DNA of 48,764 nucleotides from an uncultured Lachnospiraceae bacterium (GTDB lineage: Bacteria; Bacillota; Clostridia; Lachnospirales; Anaerotignaceae). Each line of letters starts with the position of its first letter. Within the stretch, counting starts at the first letter, position 1. The DNA lies in contig CALWSU010000015.1 of NCBI GenBank assembly GCA_944384295.1, positions 1 to 48,764 on the forward strand, read 5' to 3'. Below, piece after piece: positions 43,785 through 48,764 of the stretch. A model generated the notes under the pieces. That model made no database searches and was not told where the DNA came from. It saw only the letters and a list, made by a program, of their open reading frames with translations. Made by a program: the position numbers and the translations under genes.

Positions 43785-45305
43785 ATGAATCACCATGACT
43801 TAACCATTATTTCACAAGCTATGACGAAACCAATTTTTTCTCTAGCGCTTTCGGGTCACATATTGGGTATTATGAAAAAACGTCTTATGGCAGAAGCCAA
43901 TTTTGAGAGTTTCCCACTCTTGGTTTTGATTGGCGCACCCCAAACTGGTAAATCTGCCGTATTTCGGGCAGCAATTCCTGACGAAACACATCGCAAATCT
44001 ACATTTGATGGATTTCGAGAAATCAAAAAATTTATACAAACCAAGGACACAGAATATATTTTAATTGATGATGTATCCGCAACCAAAAACAACTCCAAAA
44101 AACAGCAGTATGCCAGAATTTTAGATGACATTGGTCGTGCTTCTTATGAAGGCAGTTCTTGTATCATTGGTATGACAATGGAAGAAACCACTTTGCGTTA
44201 TTTCCCAACCTCTTGTATTCAAAGAATGTTATTGGCAGATACCAATGATTTTTGGAACAGAGAAAATCAGCAGTTCACCAAAGAACTGCGCCAGTGCAGT
44301 GCAACATTAAAAATACTTTTAGATGCTTTTCGTGATTGGTTTGCCAAACAGACAACCTCCTTTGCAGATAACTTGAACCATTACGAAAGTTTGCATCTTT
44401 CTGAAATGGAAAAACATTCTCGACTGGTACATACTACATTTGCTTACTGGACAGCGGTAGAATACTATTTCAAATTTTTACGAAATATCTCGCCTGCTGT
44501 TTATGATGAATTGCATATTTCGGTAAAAAACGTCTTAGCGCAGTTGGTGACACCTTTTTTTGATCCGATGCAGACCACAAAAATGAAACGTATACAATTA
44601 TTTATGCAAAGCTTATATCACGTAATACAAAGCCAAACACTCGCAGTACAAAAACCAGAACCATTTGAAAATTTATGTAAAGCTTACGCTTATGGTACAT
44701 GTCTACAATGTCAAACATATTCGGGCTTTTCTTACAATTATGATTGTCAATATGATGATTCAGAAATCAGTCATTGTTATAATCCGGCTGACCTTGTGAT
44801 CCGTACCAACTATAACGCTCTATTTCTAAAAGATGCCAGACAAGTACCCATCTTTCCAAAACATTTAAAGGATACAGGAAGTTTCCCCGTTTTGCTGATC
44901 CATCGAGATGTATTATTGGATTTGATCAATCGCGCTTGCAGTCGGATTTGTCACCAAGAACAGAAACAGACATATCCTTTTCATATGGCAGAGATGACAA
45001 AATATTTGTATCAACTCAATATGCTTCTATTTTTACCAGGTGCAAAAAACAATCGATATTCTATCCCACATTATTACGAATGTTATGAAGAAAACAAAAA
45101 CGTAGACATCAGTCCCCTTTCTGTATTCATCATCAGACTGACTCCAGAAATTGCAGAAATAATGGACCAAAATATAGAATCATTTCGTCCAAAACCTTTC
45201 CAACAGGGCTATGCCAAAGAGATGGCAAAAAATCTTTCCTATCATTGGTATCGTTTGGTAACTACATATGGTGCTATTGGAGTATATGATGAATCAGAAA
45301 CGTAA
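43785..45305 (+). CDS. P-loop ATPase of the mobilizable element
   Basis: 506 residues. Walker A GAPQTGKS (50-57) and Walker B YILIDDV (91-97), with an arginine-finger-like RYFPTSCIQRMLLAD about residue 140. It looks like the ATPase core of DUF927/primase-helicase-type mobile-element proteins. The C-terminal 350 residues are unrecognised and contain a Cys-rich patch (CLQCQTYSGFSYNYDC). AGAAAGGAAG precedes the ATG. It probably acts in replication or DNA processing of the element; the family call is tentative but ATP binding is well supported. Confidence 0.8.
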   Translation: MNHHDLTIISQAMTKPIFSLALSGHILGIMKKRLMAEANFESFPLLVLIGAPQTGKSAVFRAAIPDETHRKSTFDGFREIKKFIQTKDTEYILIDDVSATKNNSKKQQYARILDDIGRASYEGSSCIIGMTMEETTLRYFPTSCIQRMLLADTNDFWNRENQQFTKELRQCSATLKILLDAFRDWFAKQTTSFADNLNHYESLHLSEMEKHSRLVHTTFAYWTAVEYYFKFLRNISPAVYDELHISVKNVLAQLVTPFFDPMQTTKMKRIQLFMQSLYHVIQSQTLAVQKPEPFENLCKAYAYGTCLQCQTYSGFSYNYDCQYDDSEISHCYNPADLVIRTNYNALFLKDARQVPIFPKHLKDTGSFPVLLIHRDVLLDLINRACSRICHQEQKQTYPFHMAEMTKYLYQLNMLLFLPGAKNNRYSIPHYYECYEENKNVDISPLSVFIIRLTPEIAEIMDQNIESFRPKPFQQGYAKEMAKNLSYHWYRLVTTYGAIGVYDESET

Positions 45306-45407
45306 TATCTCAAAATAGAAATATATATCATCTATATGTATATGGAATATCACATATAAAGTACAACTCAAACAGCATACATTAACAAAAAAAGGAGGTG
45401 CAGTATT

Positions 45408-45551
45408 ATGAAAACAAACACAAATACATTCTGCATAAGCGTATTTCAAAATGGGTGTAGTAAACCCACCTGCGAACATTTTACAAAAGTATGGATCGAC
45501 TTAATCAATGGCATCGAACGCAGCAAAGAAAGCATAACCGTCGGAAAATAA
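45408..45551 (+). CDS. 47-residue small protein upstream of the large recombinase
   Basis: Small open frame with an excellent AAAGGAGGTG (45391-45400) seven bases before the ATG. The product starts MKTNTNTFCISVFQNG and contains CSKPTCEHF and a helical KVWIDLINGIERSKES tail. Two cysteines near residues 18 and 22 could bind metal. It lies between the ATPase and the recombinase gene, 66 bases upstream of the latter, with a hairpin between. Not recognised as a known family. Confidence 0.7.
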   Translation: MKTNTNTFCISVFQNGCSKPTCEHFTKVWIDLINGIERSKESITVGK

Positions 45552-45561
45552 CAATAAAACA

Positions 45562-45588
45562 CCCCTGTATTGTTTTCATACAGGGGCA
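45562..45588 (+). promoter_or_regulatory. hairpin between the small protein gene and the recombinase gene
   Basis: ACCCCTGTAT (45562-45571) pairs with ATACAGGGG across a short loop. No T-run follows; the sequence continues into the recombinase ribosome binding site. It may be an attenuator or mRNA-stabilising stem. Confidence 0.5.
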
Positions 45589-45617
45589 TCTATCCAACAG
45601 GAAAGGAGGTTTTCGCT

Positions 45618-47165
45618 ATGAAAGTAGCCATCTATTGCCGTTTGTCTGAAGAAGATCGAAATAAATCCAATGCCGCAGACGATAGCGCGAGTATTTTGAA
45701 TCAAAAATCTATGCTCCTGCAATATGCCATTTCACAAGACTGGGAAGTATACAATATTTACAGTGATGATGATTACACAGGTGCAGACCGAAATCGCCCC
45801 GAATTCCAACGCCTTTTGGAAGATGCCAAAAACAGAAAATTTGACATCATACTATGCAAAACACAATCTCGCTTCACACGTGAATTAGAACTGGTAGAAA
45901 AATACATTCATGGATTATTCCCTCAATGGGGCATTCGATTTGTCAGCATTGTAGATCACGCGGATACCGATATCAAAGGCAACAAAAAATCCCGTCAAAT
46001 CAACGGCTTAGTCAATGAATGGTATCTGGAAGATATGTCAGAAAATATTCGCAGTGTATTGAAAAACAGACGACAAAATGGATTGCATATCGGTGCGACT
46101 GCATTATACGGTTATCAAAAAGATCCTGAACAGAAAGGACACCTCATCATTGATGAAGAAGCGGCAAAAGTCGTCCGCGAAGTATTCCTTCTATTTTCTC
46201 AGGGATATGGTAAATCTACAATTGCCAGAATGCTCAATGACAGAGGGATTCCAAACCCATCGGAATATAAACGGCAAAAAGGCATCTCTCCACCCAAACA
46301 TAAAAACAGCACACTTTGGAAATATTCTGCCATATCCAGTATGTTGGCAAATGAAATGTACATAGGCAACATGGTACAAGGAAAATATGGCAGTGTATCG
46401 TACAAAACAAAGAAAAATAAACCGCGCCCAAAGGAACAATGGTATCGTGTAGAAGGAACGCACGAACCCATCATAGACCTAGCATTATGGAACAAAGTAC
46501 AGGCAATGCGAGAACAAAAAGCAAAGCCATTTACAGTAGGTACCATCGGGCTATTCTCTAAGAAAGCACATTGCGCAGAATGTGGGTATATCTTGCGCTC
46601 TGGCAAGCGCGGGGATTGGCGCTACCTGACCTGCCCCAACCGTTCTGTATCCAAAAATGCCTGCAAAGGCGCATTTATTTCCGTGGATCGTTTGGAGCGC
46701 AAAATCATTGATGAACTCAAGCGATTGTCAGCAGAATACCTAGATCAAGATGAACTAGAACGCAATATTACATGCAGCAATCATTACGAAAACCAGAAAA
46801 CACAGATACGAGAAACCATAACAGCATATGAAAAAAAGATACAAGAATATACCACAGCGATTCGCGAATTGTATATGGACAAAGTCAAAGGGATTTTGAC
46901 AGAAAGTGATTATTTAGATTTATCAAAAGCATTTACTTCTGAAAAAAACAGATTAGAACAAAATTTAGGATATGCCAAAAACCAACTGACAGAAATAGAA
47001 ATGCGCAAAGAAACGGGGAATCAGAAAAAAGCGTTGATTGAAAAATATATGAATATGGAACATCTGACAAGGGAAATGATAGATGCCTTGATTGACCATA
47101 TTGATGTTGGACGCAGAATCCCAGGAACAAAAGACGTACCTATTACGATTTATTGGAATTTTTAG
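45618..47165 (+). CDS. large serine recombinase (integrase of the mobilizable element)
   Basis: 515 residues. Catalytic domain (1-150): YCRLSEED with nucleophile Ser10, DDYTGADRNRPEFQRLL, KTQSRFTRELELVEKYIHGL. Recombinase domain (about 155-300: GATALYGYQKDPEQ, YGKSTIARMLNDRGIPNPSE). Zinc ribbon (Cys about 319 and 322, 339 and 349: HCAECGY, LTCPN, NACKG). A long coiled coil (about 380-490) follows. The layout is that of TndX/TnpX/phage integrases that insert and excise elements between att sites. AAGGAGGT at 45603-45610 supports the ATG at 45618. It is the last gene of the element. Confidence 0.95.
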   Translation: MKVAIYCRLSEEDRNKSNAADDSASILNQKSMLLQYAISQDWEVYNIYSDDDYTGADRNRPEFQRLLEDAKNRKFDIILCKTQSRFTRELELVEKYIHGLFPQWGIRFVSIVDHADTDIKGNKKSRQINGLVNEWYLEDMSENIRSVLKNRRQNGLHIGATALYGYQKDPEQKGHLIIDEEAAKVVREVFLLFSQGYGKSTIARMLNDRGIPNPSEYKRQKGISPPKHKNSTLWKYSAISSMLANEMYIGNMVQGKYGSVSYKTKKNKPRPKEQWYRVEGTHEPIIDLALWNKVQAMREQKAKPFTVGTIGLFSKKAHCAECGYILRSGKRGDWRYLTCPNRSVSKNACKGAFISVDRLERKIIDELKRLSAEYLDQDELERNITCSNHYENQKTQIRETITAYEKKIQEYTTAIRELYMDKVKGILTESDYLDLSKAFTSEKNRLEQNLGYAKNQLTEIEMRKETGNQKKALIEKYMNMEHLTREMIDALIDHIDVGRRIPGTKDVPITIYWNF

Positions 47166-47195
47166 GAACGGCAAACACGCCGTTCCTTTGTTCGT
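47165..47195 (+). terminator. Rho-independent terminator of the recombinase gene
   Basis: GGAACGGC pairs with GCCGTTCC, followed by TTTGTTCGTTTT. It overlaps the stop codon. Confidence 0.8.
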
Positions 47196-47297
47196 TTTAT
47201 TTTGATAGCATGATGTACAAAATATATACACATGCCTCTAGTGGTTTATAAAAAAATTTATTTCACAACCATTAAAATCATTTTTTAGCCAACATTT

Positions 47298-48764
47298 CTA
47301 AATTGATGTAGCTGAATGTTCTTCAAAATTCTCCACTTGTTCCATAACCTTGTTGAATACTTCTGGGCTATATTCCGGTGGGTATCCATTCTTAATCAAG
47401 CAAATTTTAATATCAAGTTTCAACTGATTACGCACATTTTGATTATTCAGCCAATCAGCAAATGAGGATTTTGTATCTATAATTTCTTTTACCTTTTTTG
47501 CCAAAGCTTTGCATTTATCGTTTATAACGACACCATCTATTTCTTTGTCTGTTCCATATTCGAAATTATATTGATCCCGCAAAGCAACTAAAATATCATA
47601 AAAGGCTTTTTCTTGAAAAGTTAAACCCATTTTTCGGAAACTTTCTCGATTCTCATTCATTTGACGTAGAATTTCTAACGCTTGTTCTGTTGCAACCTTA
47701 ATAATATCTTCTGAAGCTTGCTCTTGTGCTTCGCCTGCTTCTTCCGCAGTTACAGTTTTACGTCTTTCCTGGTACTCTGCTATTGTCTTTTCTAACATCT
47801 CCTGAAATGACTTCGCTGCCAGCTGATTGACTTTCCCATACTCCTTAATTTGTTTTCGTAACATTTTGACCAGAAGTTCAAGCTTTGTTGCGGGCATTTT
47901 TACATCTGATAATTTTTCAAAATATTCAGGAGAAAAAATATCTTCTTCTTCGCCACCTTCAAGTACACTTTCCACCTGATTGTATTTCAACGCCTCCTCA
48001 ACCATTTTCGAAACGGCACGATTCATAGTTTCGGTATCCACTTCGCTTGTCCCGCTCATTTTACGAACAAAACCAGCAATTGCCATAAAACATTGTGCAA
48101 ATGCAGATTCTTCTTCTCCAAGTTCACCAGAAGGCTGGCAAACATCATAAGCCGTTCTCATTCTCCTCACTGTTTTCAAAAAATATGTTTTGAAAGAAAC
48201 TTTCTGAGAACCCTTATTTTCCTCTAGGTGCAATTCCTGTGTTGATGCAAATACGTACTCCGCAGCCTTGGCAAGCAGTTTATAACGTTCCATTGGATTA
48301 CAGTCAGGATTTAAGAACGGTTTCAAGTCATAATCCGTAAACAAATTTTTTAATATTTCGAGTTCTTCTCGGAATACTGTTGTTGCCTGTTCAACGTCAT
48401 CTTCTGTTGGTGCAATAGAAGTATCTCCACCATAAACTTTCATAGCTTGACGCATATTATCACGAATACCAATATAATCTATGACCATGCCATATTCTTT
48501 TCCTGGATATTTTCTGTTTACGCGGCTAATCGTCTGTATCAGCAAATGTTTTTTCAAGGGCTTATCATTATACAAATATGTAAGCGTTGGAACATCAAAG
48601 CCAGTGATCCACATATCTACTACAATTACAATATGAAAATTTGATTTTTCTTGTTTGAAAGCAGCATCCAATTCTTCAGAACGTTTGCTATTTTGAACAC
48701 CACCAAGATAATTATACATTTCTTTCTCATCATTTTTTCCAACACTTGCTACCATCGCCATAAA
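47298..48764 (-). CDS. hsdR: type I restriction endonuclease subunit R, C-terminal part (runs off the right edge)
   Basis: The last 488 or so codons of an HsdR motor/endonuclease subunit. The helicase motif VI region is present (LLIQTISRVNRKYPGKEYG) together with the preceding DMWITGFDVPTLTYLYNDKP, then the helical C-terminal domain of type I R subunits (LKNLFTDYDLKPFL, EFYDILVALRDQYNF-like, FADWLNNQNVRNQLKLDIKI). HsdR translocates DNA and cuts it as part of the HsdRMS complex. The open frame continues to the window end, so the start and nuclease domain lie outside. The large serine recombinase gene of the mobilizable element converges on it, with about 130 bases between. Confidence 0.93.
   Translation of the reverse strand, partial: FMAMVASVGKNDEKEMYNYLGGVQNSKRSEELDAAFKQEKSNFHIVIVVDMWITGFDVPTLTYLYNDKPLKKHLLIQTISRVNRKYPGKEYGMVIDYIGIRDNMRQAMKVYGGDTSIAPTEDDVEQATTVFREELEILKNLFTDYDLKPFLNPDCNPMERYKLLAKAAEYVFASTQELHLEENKGSQKVSFKTYFLKTVRRMRTAYDVCQPSGELGEEESAFAQCFMAIAGFVRKMSGTSEVDTETMNRAVSKMVEEALKYNQVESVLEGGEEEDIFSPEYFEKLSDVKMPATKLELLVKMLRKQIKEYGKVNQLAAKSFQEMLEKTIAEYQERRKTVTAEEAGEAQEQASEDIIKVATEQALEILRQMNENRESFRKMGLTFQEKAFYDILVALRDQYNFEYGTDKEIDGVVINDKCKALAKKVKEIIDTKSSFADWLNNQNVRNQLKLDIKICLIKNGYPPEYSPEVFNKVMEQVENFEEHSATSI

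Overview
The window is AT-rich chromosomal DNA of a low-GC Gram-positive anaerobe, most likely a spore-forming member of class Clostridia (Lachnospirales-like). The grounds are AAGGAGG-type ribosome binding sites, TTGACA/TATAAT-type promoters, NADP-type glutamate dehydrogenase, MreB, FtsEX, a CdaR-type regulator, a GerS-like sporulation lipoprotein and the remnant of a CotJC coat-protein gene. Genus and species cannot be fixed from sequence reading alone. No rRNA, tRNA, CRISPR array or intact insertion sequence was seen.

Left part (1-12 kb), core genes. Four consecutive inverted repeats lie at the left edge. They are followed on the minus strand by an ECF sigma factor / RsiV-like anti-sigma / two-domain lipoprotein operon. 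On the plus strand are two tandem zinc-ribbon membrane paralogues. Then, all on the minus strand, come gdhA, mreB, a C-terminal processing protease (S41), ftsX, ftsE and a CdaR/PucR-type regulator.

Cell-envelope polymer locus (12-23.7 kb), all minus strand. The order of transcription is a phosphodiester glycosidase-family exoprotein (its own unit), a MurJ/O-antigen-ligase fusion, a GT4 glycosyltransferase, two DUF4330-like anchored proteins, a GT4/CsaB pyruvyltransferase fusion, a TagA/WecG glycosyltransferase and a YitT membrane protein. Overlapping or very close genes suggest one operon that builds, flips, ligates and pyruvylates a secondary cell-wall polymer of the kind that anchors SLH-domain proteins.

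Transition (23.9-28.3 kb), mostly plus strand. It holds an orphan NifX-type protein with a metal-binding-like Gly/His/Cys tail behind a promoter with two palindromic operators, a GerS/LolA-like lipoprotein, a MazF/NdoA toxin without an adjacent antitoxin or alr, the CotJC remnant, a PPP-type phosphatase, an XRE regulator and a small lipoprotein.

Accessory block (28.6-39.6 kb), minus strand, bounded by two related small serine recombinases. It contains a HipA-like kinase, a DUF960 / amidoligase / class II glutamine amidotransferase operon (a probable peptide-modification module), and a set of zinc-ribbon, coiled-coil and lipoprotein genes of unknown function. Related stem-loop leaders lie at 33061 and 39641 in the same orientation.

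Right end (39.8-47.2 kb): an apparent integrative mobilizable element with two excisionase-like HTH proteins, a possible origin of transfer, MobC, a minimal relaxase, a 572-residue unknown protein, a P-loop ATPase, a 47-residue small protein and a large serine recombinase. It abuts the 3' end of an hsdR gene that runs off the window. An enclosed pseudoknot-forming sequence (39836-39901) sits at the left side of this element.
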